Shown: in pieces, positions 1 through 6,451 of the stretch
Position numbering within the stretch: the first letter of the stretch is position 1
How the letters are laid out: each line of letters starts with the position of its first letter
NCBI GenBank assembly: GCA_017548245.1
Contig: JAFYMU010000224.1
Location: 1 to 10,438, forward strand
Direction of reading: 5' to 3'
DNA length: 10,438 nt
Source: Kiritimatiellia bacterium
Lineage (GTDB): Bacteria; Verrucomicrobiota; Kiritimatiellia; RFP12; DVOR01
Position numbers and translations under genes: made by a program
The notes under the pieces: model-generated
What the model was told of the DNA's origin: nothing
Seen by the model: only the letters and a program-made list of their open reading frames with translations
Database searches by the model: none

Positions 1-195
1 GGCATGACCGGCCCCTTGCATTCGGTCATTGGCCGCCAGATTGAACCCGTGCTGAAGAAGTTCACAACGGGCATCCCGGCGCGCTTTGAAGTCGCCTCGG
101 GGGCCACCAAACTCGAAGGTGCCATCGTGGACTTGCCACGTGGTAGCCGTTTCCCCACCTCCATCACCGCCGTTCGTTACACCTTCAATGACTAA
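1..195 (+). CDS. 3' end of an unrecognised protein (partial)
   Basis: Frame 1 is open from the first base to a TAA at 193-195 and gives 64 residues. An ATG at position 4 is present, but the open frame runs off the window edge, so the true start is probably upstream. The visible part is a soluble, basic sequence with a Gly-Ser-rich turn (DLPRGSRFPTS) and no membrane segment or metal-binding motif. It is preferred over the overlapping +2 frame, whose translation in 86-187 is a proline-rich out-of-frame sequence. The stop overlaps the ATG of the helicase gene (ATGACTAA), which suggests the two genes share an operon and are translationally coupled. I do not recognise the family. Confidence 0.6.
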   Translation, partial: GMTGPLHSVIGRQIEPVLKKFTTGIPARFEVASGATKLEGAIVDLPRGSRFPTSITAVRYTFND

Positions 196-2638
196 ACCGT
201 TGCCAATGTGGGCGCTTGACGTGATGATGGCCTGTGCGCGCAGCGCAGGCCATAAAGCGTTTATGGCGCACATTGAAGCGCAACAGAACGAACAACTCTT
301 TCAGGCCGTCGGCGATGAGGTGTGGTACGCCCACTTCGTCCCCTTCCAACGCGCCCGAACCCGTGACTTGACCCTGCCCGCGACGTGGACACCCGTTGAC
401 GAAGCAACCATTCACCAACTCTTTGATGCCGACGGGATGGGGTTAGCGCGTGTCTTCAAGCATTACGAACCCCGCGCAGGGCAAACCGCCATGGCGTTGG
501 AAGTCGCCAAGGCATTGAACGATCGCGTTCACCTCTTAGCTGAAGCCGGCACGGGCGTCGGGAAGAGTTTGGCCTATCTGATTCCCAGTGCATTGTGGGC
601 GTTGCAGAATGATTTGCCGATTGTGCTCTCCACCAACACGCGCAATTTGCAATCCCAATTGCTCAACAAAGACCTGCCCCTCGTCTCCCAATGCATCGCG
701 GCCGTGCATCCCTTGGATCGTCCGCTCAACGCAGTAGTTCTCAAAGGGCGTAGCAACTACCTCTGCCTCAAATATTTTGGCGCCTTCATTGAAGGTGGGT
801 TTGAAAAGCTGACCGACCCCGAAGCACTCCTCTTTGCCGACCTTGTCGCTTGGGCGGCACGGACAACCGATGGCGACTTGGACAGTTTCCGACCCATTCA
901 CGCCCGAGGTGACATGGGCTTTATCCGCGGCTTTGGCTGCCATTCGGGTTCGTGCACCGGCAAATCCTGCCGTTTTTACAAACGGTGTTTCTTGCAGAAG
1001 GCGCGCCAAGAGGCGTTGGCAGCGGACTTGATTATTGCGAACCATGCCTTGGTTTTGGCCGAACTCGTCAATCCCGGCAAGCTCCTCCTACCCCACGCCC
1101 AAATCGTCTTTGACGAAGCACACAATTTGGAACACGCCGCCACCTCGGCACTCTCGGGCGAACTCACCCCCGTGGCGCTTTACGAACTCTGCCAGAAGTT
1201 GGCACCCAGCAAGGGACGTGAGGCCGCCAGTCTCTTCCAACAGATCCGCACCGACTTCATTGACAAGGCGATTACCAACGATGCCGAACGCGCCCGCCTC
1301 GTGGATATGCTCGCCACCTTACGCAAGTATGGCGTGGAACTCGCGGCCGCAGGCAAGGCCCTCTTCGCGGTACTGGCTCGATTCTTCACGCACACGACGG
1401 ATAACACGCTGCGATACCGTTCGATCCCCGATGCGACCCAACCCAAGATGGCAAATGGCCAACCGCAATTGCGTCGCGAAATCGCGTTACAGAAGGGCAC
1501 CTTCCTCGCCGCAGAATCCTTTGTACCCGAGGCCGACATTACGATGTATGCCAACGCCATCACCTCCACCCTCGGCGTGGCCCATCAGTTGTTGGAACGC
1601 TTCCAGGGCGAAGTGGTGCGTTATGCTCCACCCAATGGCGATGCCAACCCCTACGATGACATCTTGGCGTTGATGAAGAATACGAGCGACGAGCTCACCT
1701 GTTTTGGTACGATGCTTGATGGGCTGCTGCGCGGTGACGAACCCGGCCGCGTCTATTGGATGACCCGTATGGCACCCGAAGACCACGCCGTTGTCTTGAC
1801 TGCCGCGCCGCTCGACATCGCCCCACAACTCAACAAGCTTTTGTACGAACACAAGGAGAGCATCATCTTCTCCTCGGCCACGTTGCGCACGCACAAGGAC
1901 TTTGGTTACATTCGCAATCGTCTGGGGTTAAACCTCGTCTCTGAAACGACCAACATCCGCGAATTTATCGCTGAGAGTCCTTTTGACTATCCGCAGCAAT
2001 GTTGCGTCGCAGTGGCGGACTTCCTGCCCGAGATTACCAACTTGAAGGAGTACGAACTCCACCTCTCGCGGTTGATGTACAAACTCTTCACGACCGCCAA
2101 GGGACGTTGTTTGGCCCTCTTCACCTCCTACGAGATGCTCAAAGCCTGTGCCGAACGTCTCGAGCCCCATCTCAAAGCCTGTGGCATTGACCTCCTCGCC
2201 CAATCCTCCGCGATGAGTCGCGATATGATGACCGAGGCCTTTCGCGAACAAAAACGCCCCACGGTTCTGCTCGGCACGCAGAGTTTTTGGGAAGGCGTGG
2301 ATGTGATTGGCGATGCACTCAGTTGCGTGGTGATTGCGCGTCTGCCCTTTGACACGGTGGGCGACCCGCTCTTTAAGGCACGTTGCGAACAGTTGGAGAA
2401 CGCGGGACGCTCCTCCTTTGCCGAACTCGCCGTGCCGCAAGCAGTGATTAAATTCCGCCAAGGTTTTGGCCGTCTCATTCGCAGTCGCACGGACAAGGGC
2501 ATGGTGGTGATTGCCGATACGCGCATCCTCCGTAAAAGCTATGGCACCTTCTTTGCCAACGCCTTACCCGTGGGCGTGGAGGCCTTCAACAGTCGTCAAG
2601 CCCTTACAACCCGTTTTCAAAAGTTACTCAACCCGTGA
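188..2638 (+). CDS. dinG: DinG/XPD-like iron-sulfur ATP-dependent DNA helicase
   Basis: This is a superfamily 2 helicase of the DinG/YoaA/XPD group, which unwinds DNA 5'-3' and acts in repair and in resolving D-loops, R-loops and replication conflicts. It has 816 residues. In order they show a Q-motif-like EPRAGQ (94-99), Walker A GTGVGKS (121-127), an iron-sulfur domain, the DEAH box (309-312), a SSATLRT motif, motif V GTQSFWEGVD (696-705) and motif VI QGFGRLIRS (758-766). Cysteines 193, 256, 261 and 267 match the 4Fe-4S spacing of E. coli DinG (last two gaps 5 and 6); C251 is an extra cysteine. The protein is about 100 residues longer than E. coli DinG, partly in an N-terminal region of about 90 residues before the Q motif that I do not recognise. 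ATG 188 is chosen because it overlaps the upstream stop; ATG 206 is the in-frame alternative. The family is certain; the exact paralogue (DinG or YoaA) is less so. Confidence 0.9.
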   Translation: MTKPLPMWALDVMMACARSAGHKAFMAHIEAQQNEQLFQAVGDEVWYAHFVPFQRARTRDLTLPATWTPVDEATIHQLFDADGMGLARVFKHYEPRAGQTAMALEVAKALNDRVHLLAEAGTGVGKSLAYLIPSALWALQNDLPIVLSTNTRNLQSQLLNKDLPLVSQCIAAVHPLDRPLNAVVLKGRSNYLCLKYFGAFIEGGFEKLTDPEALLFADLVAWAARTTDGDLDSFRPIHARGDMGFIRGFGCHSGSCTGKSCRFYKRCFLQKARQEALAADLIIANHALVLAELVNPGKLLLPHAQIVFDEAHNLEHAATSALSGELTPVALYELCQKLAPSKGREAASLFQQIRTDFIDKAITNDAERARLVDMLATLRKYGVELAAAGKALFAVLARFFTHTTDNTLRYRSIPDATQPKMANGQPQLRREIALQKGTFLAAESFVPEADITMYANAITSTLGVAHQLLERFQGEVVRYAPPNGDANPYDDILALMKNTSDELTCFGTMLDGLLRGDEPGRVYWMTRMAPEDHAVVLTAAPLDIAPQLNKLLYEHKESIIFSSATLRTHKDFGYIRNRLGLNLVSETTNIREFIAESPFDYPQQCCVAVADFLPEITNLKEYELHLSRLMYKLFTTAKGRCLALFTSYEMLKACAERLEPHLKACGIDLLAQSSAMSRDMMTEAFREQKRPTVLLGTQSFWEGVDVIGDALSCVVIARLPFDTVGDPLFKARCEQLENAGRSSFAELAVPQAVIKFRQGFGRLIRSRTDKGMVVIADTRILRKSYGTFFANALPVGVEAFNSRQALTTRFQKLLNP

Positions 2639-2672
2639 TTCTCCACACAAAAAGCGCCTCAACCCCGTCTAT

Positions 2673-2684
2673 TTGTGATAGAAT
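2673..2684 (+). promoter_or_regulatory. Putative extended -10 promoter for pheS
   Basis: The helicase-pheS gap holds TGaTAGAAT, an extended -10 element (TAGAAT at 2679-2684). No good -35 is seen: the hexamer 17 bp upstream is GCCTCA. It lies about 45 nt before the pheS start and would leave a leader of roughly 38-40 nt. An AAGGA ribosome-binding site at 2716-2720 sits 9 nt before the ATG. The flanking text TTGTGATAG and the downstream ATTCACGT (2697-2704) also occur at the tRNA-Arg promoter. This is inferred from sequence alone. Confidence 0.45.
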
Positions 2685-2729
2685 ACGCCCCATTATATTC
2701 ACGTCTCCCACTTTTAAGGATGGTTTTTC

Positions 2730-3746
2730 ATGACGTTGCAGGAATTACAACAAGAGCACGCCGCCTCGCTTGCCGCACTTGAGGCCGCACAGTCGATTGA
2801 AGCATTGGACGCATTGCGCGTAAAATATCTCGGTAGAAATGGTCTGCTGCCCGCATTGGTGAAGCAGATGAAGGATGTTCCGCCGCAGGATCGCCCCGCC
2901 TTTGGTAAGGAATTGGGCGCATGGCGCGGTTCGTTTGAAGCGCAACTCAACGCCAAGGTGGAAGCCCTGCAAGCCAATGAAACCCCTGTCGCAGGTTTTG
3001 ACGTGTCGCAGCCGGGCCGTTGGCACGCTGAGGGCACCATTCACCCCGTGAGCCGCGTGATTGAAGAAACCGCCGAAATCTTCCACCGCTTGGGCTTCAC
3101 CGTGGCAGACGGTCCCGATATTGAAACGAAGTTCAACAACTTTACCGCTTTGAATACTGCGCCGCACCATCCGTCGATGGACCCGAGCGACACCTTCTGG
3201 TTTGACGTGGAAACGGTGTTGCGCACCCAGACGAGTCCGGTGCAGATTCGCACGATGCTCGACAATCCGCCGCCCGTGCGCATCATCAACCCTGGCCGTT
3301 GCTATCGTCGCGACACCACCGATGCCACCCACTCGGCCAACTTCCACCAGATTGAAGGTCTCTACGTCGATGTGAAGCCCGTCTCCTTGGCCGACCTCAA
3401 GAGCACCTTGGCTTACTTCGCACGCGAAATGATGGGTCCGGATATCGGCGTGCGTTTCCGTCCGCACTTCTTCCCCTTCACGGAACCGAGCGTGGAAGTA
3501 GACTTCACCTGCCACGTCTGTAAGGGCAAGGGTTGCCGCGTTTGCAAGAACTCGGGTTGGATTGAAATCGCTGGCGCCGGCATGGTGGACCCGCGCGTGT
3601 ACAAACACGTGGGTTATGATCCCGATGCCATCTACGGTTACGCCTTCGGTATGGGTGTCGAACGTATCGCCATGATCAAGTATGGCATTCCGGACATCCG
3701 TTTCCTCTACGAAAACGACATCCGCTTCTTGAGTCAGTTGGGTTAA
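2730..3746 (+). CDS. pheS: Phenylalanine-tRNA ligase alpha subunit
   Basis: This is the catalytic alpha subunit of the cytoplasmic alpha2-beta2 phenylalanyl-tRNA synthetase, which charges tRNA-Phe using ATP. Its 338 residues are the usual length. An N-terminal coiled-coil arm (about 1-90) is followed by a class II catalytic core. Motif 2 reads GRCYRRD (189-195) with FHQIEG (205-210), and motif 3 reads GMGVERIAM (307-315). Before the last conserved block is a four-cysteine knuckle, C261-x2-C264-x4-C269-x2-C272, in the segment CHVCKGKGCRVC. E. coli and Thermus PheS lack it, but I recall similar knuckles in PheS of other phyla. The start has AAGGA 9 nt upstream. pheT does not follow; a strong terminator does, so the beta subunit must be encoded elsewhere. 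Confidence 0.97.
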   Translation: MTLQELQQEHAASLAALEAAQSIEALDALRVKYLGRNGLLPALVKQMKDVPPQDRPAFGKELGAWRGSFEAQLNAKVEALQANETPVAGFDVSQPGRWHAEGTIHPVSRVIEETAEIFHRLGFTVADGPDIETKFNNFTALNTAPHHPSMDPSDTFWFDVETVLRTQTSPVQIRTMLDNPPPVRIINPGRCYRRDTTDATHSANFHQIEGLYVDVKPVSLADLKSTLAYFAREMMGPDIGVRFRPHFFPFTEPSVEVDFTCHVCKGKGCRVCKNSGWIEIAGAGMVDPRVYKHVGYDPDAIYGYAFGMGVERIAMIKYGIPDIRFLYENDIRFLSQLG

Positions 3747-3760
3747 GCGGCCCTCTCAAG

Positions 3761-3774
3761 GCGCATGGATGCGC
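3761..3774 (+). other. Short perfect hairpin in the pheS 3' untranslated region
   Basis: GCGCAT and ATGCGC flank GG, giving a six-base-pair inverted repeat (effectively five pairs with a four-base loop). It lies between the pheS stop and the main terminator. It has no U-tract of its own, so it is more likely a 3'-end stabilising stem than a terminator. Confidence 0.4.
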
Positions 3775-3783
3775 AACCGCATG

Positions 3784-3824
3784 AGGCGTTCCGCAAGATT
3801 TGCGCGGAACGCCTTTATCTTTTT
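3784..3824 (+). terminator. Rho-independent terminator after pheS
   Basis: AGGCGTTCCGC (3784-3794) and its exact reverse complement GCGGAACGCCT (3804-3814) form an 11-bp stem around a 9-nt loop. The U-rich run TTATCTTTTT (3815-3824) follows directly. No U-tract is present on the opposite strand, so it serves the + strand only. It separates pheS from the nitroreductase-mutY pair, although the end of the U-tract is only 20 nt before the nitroreductase ATG. I see no clear promoter between this stem and that gene. Confidence 0.9.
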
Positions 3825-3844
3825 AAGGAAGGAGATTTGGAACC

Positions 3845-4357
3845 ATGAACGTTGCTGATTTACTCGCACGCCGTAGCATTCGTAAGTACACGGACGAACC
3901 CATCCGCGCCGACCAATTACAGGCCGCGCTTGAAGCCGCAATGGCCGCACCTAGCGCAATGCATTGCGACCCGTGGCGTTTTATCGTGATTGAATCGCAG
4001 GCCGACCGTGATCGTTTGGCCGATGCATTACCCTTTGGCCAGATGCTCCGTCATGCACCAATGGGCATCATTGTCTGTGGTGACCTCAATGTCGCACACC
4101 GCAATCAGCTCTCCTACCTCTTGCAGGATGTCTCGGCGGCGATTCAGAATCTCTTACTCGCCTTGCACGCACAGGGACTCGGCGCAGTTTGGTTGGGCAT
4201 TCACCCCAATGATGATCGCGTGGCGGCCGTCAAAGCCTCCTTTGATATTCCCGACCATGTGATTCCGGTGAGCGCGATTGCCTTGGGTCATCCCGCAGAA
4301 CACCCCGAAGCACGCACCCGTTTCAACGCCAACCACGTTCACTACGGCAAATGGTAA
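3845..4357 (+). CDS. Nitroreductase-family FMN oxidoreductase
   Basis: This is a small flavoprotein of the nitroreductase superfamily. Members use NAD(P)H to reduce nitro compounds, quinones, flavins or other electrophiles as cytoplasmic homodimers; the substrate here cannot be told. The 170 residues show the N-terminal phosphate-binding RRSIRKY (9-15), the FMN-contact segment PSAMHCDPWRF (36-46), the helix QDVSAAIQNLLLALHAQGLGAVWLGI (pieces at 94-119) and the C-terminal ALGHPAEHP (146-154), all usual for the short form of the family. AAGGAAGGAG (3825-3834) ends 10 nt before the ATG. Its last codons overlap the mutY start (ATGGTAA), so the two are probably co-translated. No promoter was found in the 20 nt between terminator and gene, so expression may depend on a promoter masked by the pheS end or on read-through. 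Confidence 0.9.
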   Translation: MNVADLLARRSIRKYTDEPIRADQLQAALEAAMAAPSAMHCDPWRFIVIESQADRDRLADALPFGQMLRHAPMGIIVCGDLNVAHRNQLSYLLQDVSAAIQNLLLALHAQGLGAVWLGIHPNDDRVAAVKASFDIPDHVIPVSAIALGHPAEHPEARTRFNANHVHYGKW

Positions 4358-5391
4358 GCACACCTTGGGTTGAAGCACTACTCGCGTGGTATCACCGTGA
4401 AAAACGGGAGATGCCGTGGCGCGGCCATCCGAACGCCTATGCCGTTTGGATTAGCGAGATTATGCTTCAGCAGACCCAAGTGGACACGGTGCGCCCCTAC
4501 TTTCACCGTTTTTTAGAAGCCTTCCCCACCATTGCTGACTTGGCCGCAGCCGCAGATGAACCACTCCTCAAAGCGTGGGAGGGGCTCGGCTACTACACCC
4601 GCGTGCGCAACTTGCGTAAGGCCGCGCAACAACTCATGGCCACTGCCGAGGGACAGTTACCGCGAACAGCAGAGGCGCTCAAGCAGTTGCCCGGCATTGG
4701 GAGTTACACTGCCGCCGCCATTGCGAGTATCTGTTTTAATGAAGCGGTACCCGTGGTTGATGGTAATGTGGCCCGCGTCTTTGCGCGACGCAATTTACTC
4801 ACCGATGATTTTAGTAAGGAACCCAATCGCCGTCAGCTCGCAGTCTGGTTGCAACCCTTCATTGAAGCAACCGCCATTCCTGGCGACTTCAATCAAGCAA
4901 TGATGGAGCTCGGCGCCCTCGTCTGCACACCACGTAACCCCAAGTGCGAGCTCTGCCCGTTGCGTCCAGAATGCCAAGCGGCACAACAAGGTGTGCAGAG
5001 CGATTACCCCACGCCGCCCAAACGCAAAGCCTTGCCCGAACGTAAGAGCAAGGTTGTCCTCTTAAAGAATGAGACGGGCGAACTCCTCGTGGCGCGTCAT
5101 TTGGGCGAACGTCTCTTGGAGGGCTTCTGGGAGTTGCCGCACGTGGATAAACTGCCCTTCAAGCCCAGCGCGCCAAAGGTCTGCGGCACCCATCGTCAAA
5201 CCTTCTCGCACTTTCGGCAAACCCTCACCTTGGTTAGCGCGAAGTTGCCCAAAAAGATGCCTGAATTGGGCGCAGAATACTGTTGGGTCGCCGACCCTAC
5301 CACCCTGCCCCTCACCACGGCCACGCGTCAAATCTTGGCCAGTTTGGAGGAAAAAGGCGAACCCCAACGCAAAAAAGCGCGCACAAAGTAA
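4351..5391 (+). CDS. mutY: A/G-specific adenine DNA glycosylase MutY
   Basis: MutY removes adenine mispaired with 8-oxoguanine in base excision repair. The 346 residues match the family (E. coli about 350). Visible parts are the catalytic Glu36 in ISEIMLQQTQV, the helix-hairpin-helix LPGIGSYTA (113-121), catalytic Asp137 in VVDGN, and the 4Fe-4S loop C192-x6-C199-x2-C202-x5-C208. A C-terminal NUDIX-like 8-oxoG recognition domain starts near residue 232 (VVLLKNETGELLVARH) and contains GFWELPH and the FSHF segment. The tail is lysine- and arginine-rich. ATG 4351 overlaps the nitroreductase stop by 7 nt with no separate ribosome-binding site, pointing to coupled translation. All key residues are intact. 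Confidence 0.97.
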   Translation: MVSTPWVEALLAWYHREKREMPWRGHPNAYAVWISEIMLQQTQVDTVRPYFHRFLEAFPTIADLAAAADEPLLKAWEGLGYYTRVRNLRKAAQQLMATAEGQLPRTAEALKQLPGIGSYTAAAIASICFNEAVPVVDGNVARVFARRNLLTDDFSKEPNRRQLAVWLQPFIEATAIPGDFNQAMMELGALVCTPRNPKCELCPLRPECQAAQQGVQSDYPTPPKRKALPERKSKVVLLKNETGELLVARHLGERLLEGFWELPHVDKLPFKPSAPKVCGTHRQTFSHFRQTLTLVSAKLPKKMPELGAEYCWVADPTTLPLTTATRQILASLEEKGEPQRKKARTK

Positions 5392-5410
5392 GGTTTTCGT
5401 CATTTTCCCC

Positions 5411-5439
5411 TTTCCTTTTCTTCAAAAAACTTCTATACT
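5411..5439 (+). promoter_or_regulatory. Putative promoter for the small membrane protein-rhomboid pair
   Basis: TATACT at 5434-5439 is a near-consensus -10 box in the 74-nt gap after mutY. The hexamer 17 bp upstream, TTTCCT (5411-5416), is a poor -35 within a pyrimidine-rich run. A transcript starting about 5446 would reach the AAGGAG ribosome-binding site at 5451-5456 almost at once. No terminator hairpin for mutY was seen in this gap. Confidence 0.45.
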
Positions 5440-5465
5440 AATAGCAATCGAAGGAGTTTACGACT

Positions 5466-5651
5466 ATGGCTTATATCAACCCTCGTTTACGCAATCCTGC
5501 TGAAGGTGCTGCAGCAACCAAGGCAACCGCTCCGGCCAAGACAGACTGGATTGGTGGCGTGTGTGCAATCATTGCATTCGGTCTCGCCGCCGCAACCACG
5601 GCCATCCTCTACATGGAGTGGGACCTCTACACCAACTTCATCGGTCGCTAA
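5466..5651 (+). CDS. Small single-span membrane protein, unknown function
   Basis: The product has 61 residues. A polar, basic N-terminal part (1-27, Ala/Thr/Lys-rich linker) is followed by one hydrophobic segment of about 22 residues (29-50) rich in small residues (FGLAAATTA). It ends in a short tail, WDLYTNFIGR. The start is well supported by AAGGAG nine bases before the ATG, and a -10-like TATACT lies just upstream. Its TAA overlaps the ATG of the rhomboid gene (TAATG), and the rhomboid start has no ribosome-binding site of its own, so translation is probably coupled. I do not recognise the family. The context suggests a partner, regulator or substrate of the rhomboid protease; that is inference. 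Positive charges on the N-terminal side favour an N-inside orientation. Confidence 0.75.
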   Translation: MAYINPRLRNPAEGAAATKATAPAKTDWIGGVCAIIAFGLAAATTAILYMEWDLYTNFIGR

Positions 5652-6295
5652 TGATTCAGCAACCGCGTGTCATTGCAGTACCGTTGTTCTGCGGTATCTG
5701 CTTGTTGTTACACGTTCTTATTTCCCCCTTTCTGCGTCTTCCGTTCGCATTTGGAACGGAAGACTTTTTTATTGCCGACGTTCTTAAAGCCTCCCTACCC
5801 CTCCAAGTGGCACCGCTCAAGACGGGCGAAGTGTGGCGAACCCTTTCGTATGCGCTCCTGCACGGTTCGTGGATCCACCTCACGCTCAACCTCTTTGGGT
5901 TGTGGCTCACAGGCGGCACGCTTGAACGCCAATTTGGTTGGCGCACCACCCTGCGCGTGTTGTTGATGGGATGCGCCGCAGGTGCGGTTGGGTTTGTGGT
6001 CTCCCTCCTCCTCGATCCACGCCTCTCCCCCGCCACCACCTGTATCGGCGCCTCGGCGCTCCTTACCGCGTGCATCGGCACCCTCACCACCGCCTTTCCC
6101 AAACACCACGTCACCCTCTGGGTCTTCGTACTGCCGATTCGGTTACGAACCCTTTGGCTCGCGCCCACAATGTTTCTTATCCTCGCCGCCGAATCTCTCT
6201 TTCCCCTCTTTGGCACAGCCTACGGCGCGCACCTTGGCGGTTGGCTCGCAGGACTCCTTGCGGGCAGCCTTTTACGTTCGCAAACCAACCCCTAA
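5651..6295 (+). CDS. Rhomboid-family intramembrane serine protease
   Basis: Rhomboids cleave membrane-spanning helices of other proteins inside the membrane with a Ser-His dyad. The 214 residues hold about six hydrophobic segments. The L1/TM2 signature HGSWIHLTLN gives H71, H76 and N80, with N80 fitting the oxyanion position. The Ser motif is GASA (133-136, S135), and the catalytic His lies in GAHLGGWLAG (H194). The dyad is therefore complete, but the usual GxSG ends in Ala instead of Gly. There is no added cytoplasmic domain. The start at 5651 overlaps the upstream small gene by one base (TAATG). An earlier in-frame start at 5561 would lie inside that gene and is not favoured. Substrate unknown. 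A short hairpin with a T-run lies 16 nt after the stop. Confidence 0.88.
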   Translation: MIQQPRVIAVPLFCGICLLLHVLISPFLRLPFAFGTEDFFIADVLKASLPLQVAPLKTGEVWRTLSYALLHGSWIHLTLNLFGLWLTGGTLERQFGWRTTLRVLLMGCAAGAVGFVVSLLLDPRLSPATTCIGASALLTACIGTLTTAFPKHHVTLWVFVLPIRLRTLWLAPTMFLILAAESLFPLFGTAYGAHLGGWLAGLLAGSLLRSQTNP

Positions 6296-6308
6296 CGCCA
6301 TTCTTTAC

Positions 6309-6338
6309 TTGCCCTACAACGGGCTTTTTTGTTATAGT
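6309..6338 (+). promoter_or_regulatory. Putative promoter for tRNA-Arg and the genes after it
   Basis: TTGCCC (6309-6314) and TATAGT (6333-6338) are separated by 18 bp and lie 15 nt before the mature tRNA 5' end. This would place the transcription start near 6345 and leave a 5' leader of only about 9 nt. The -35 lies inside the stem of the preceding terminator. The surrounding text TTGTTATAG and ATTCACGT (6346-6353) resembles the pheS promoter region. Confidence 0.55.
6311..6330 (+). terminator. Weak intrinsic terminator after the rhomboid gene
   Basis: GCCC (6311-6314) and GGGC (6321-6324) form a 4-bp GC stem with a 6-nt loop, followed by six T (6325-6330). The stem is short, so efficiency may be low. 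It overlaps the putative -35 of the tRNA promoter. Confidence 0.45.
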
Positions 6339-6353
6339 GTCCCTTATTCACGT

Positions 6354-6430
6354 GCGATTGTAGCTCAATTGGATAGAGCGTTGGCCTCCGAAGCCAAAGG
6401 TTACGAGTTCGACCCTCGTCTTTCGCACCA
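6354..6430 (+). tRNA. tRNA-Arg (anticodon CCG)
   Basis: A 77-nt cloverleaf that decodes CGG. Parts: acceptor 5' strand GCGATTG (6354-6360), U8-A9, D stem GCTC/GAGC, anticodon stem TTGGC/GCCAA with loop CTCCGAA (anticodon CCG at 34-36), variable loop AGGTT, T arm ACGAG-TTCGACC-CTCGT, acceptor 3' strand CTTTCGC, discriminator A73 and encoded CCA (6428-6430). A20 and C35, the known arginine identity bases, are present, and A15-U48 forms a Levitt pair. The acceptor stem is odd: positions 5:68 and 6:67 are both U:U, leaving four pairs, a tandem mismatch, then G7-C66. The two bases before the tRNA (G-2, U-1) could pair with C74 and A73 in the precursor. The purine gene starts 21 nt after the CCA. 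Confidence 0.93.
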
Positions 6431-6451
6431 TTTTTGTTTCTTGGAGCGGTT

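Noticed and set aside
86..187. N-terminal extension of the helicase frame (34 residues from 86)
   Set aside because: It is proline-rich out-of-frame translation of the upstream gene; ATG 188 overlapping the previous stop is the natural start.
2745..3608. 287-residue minus-strand frame opposite pheS
   Set aside because: It is entirely inside pheS, His-rich with no recognisable domains, and typical of GC-biased shadow frames.
6434..6451. TTG start for purH at 6434
   Set aside because: It would begin 4 nt after the tRNA CCA, leaving no room for a ribosome-binding site; ATG 6452 has GGAG at the right distance.
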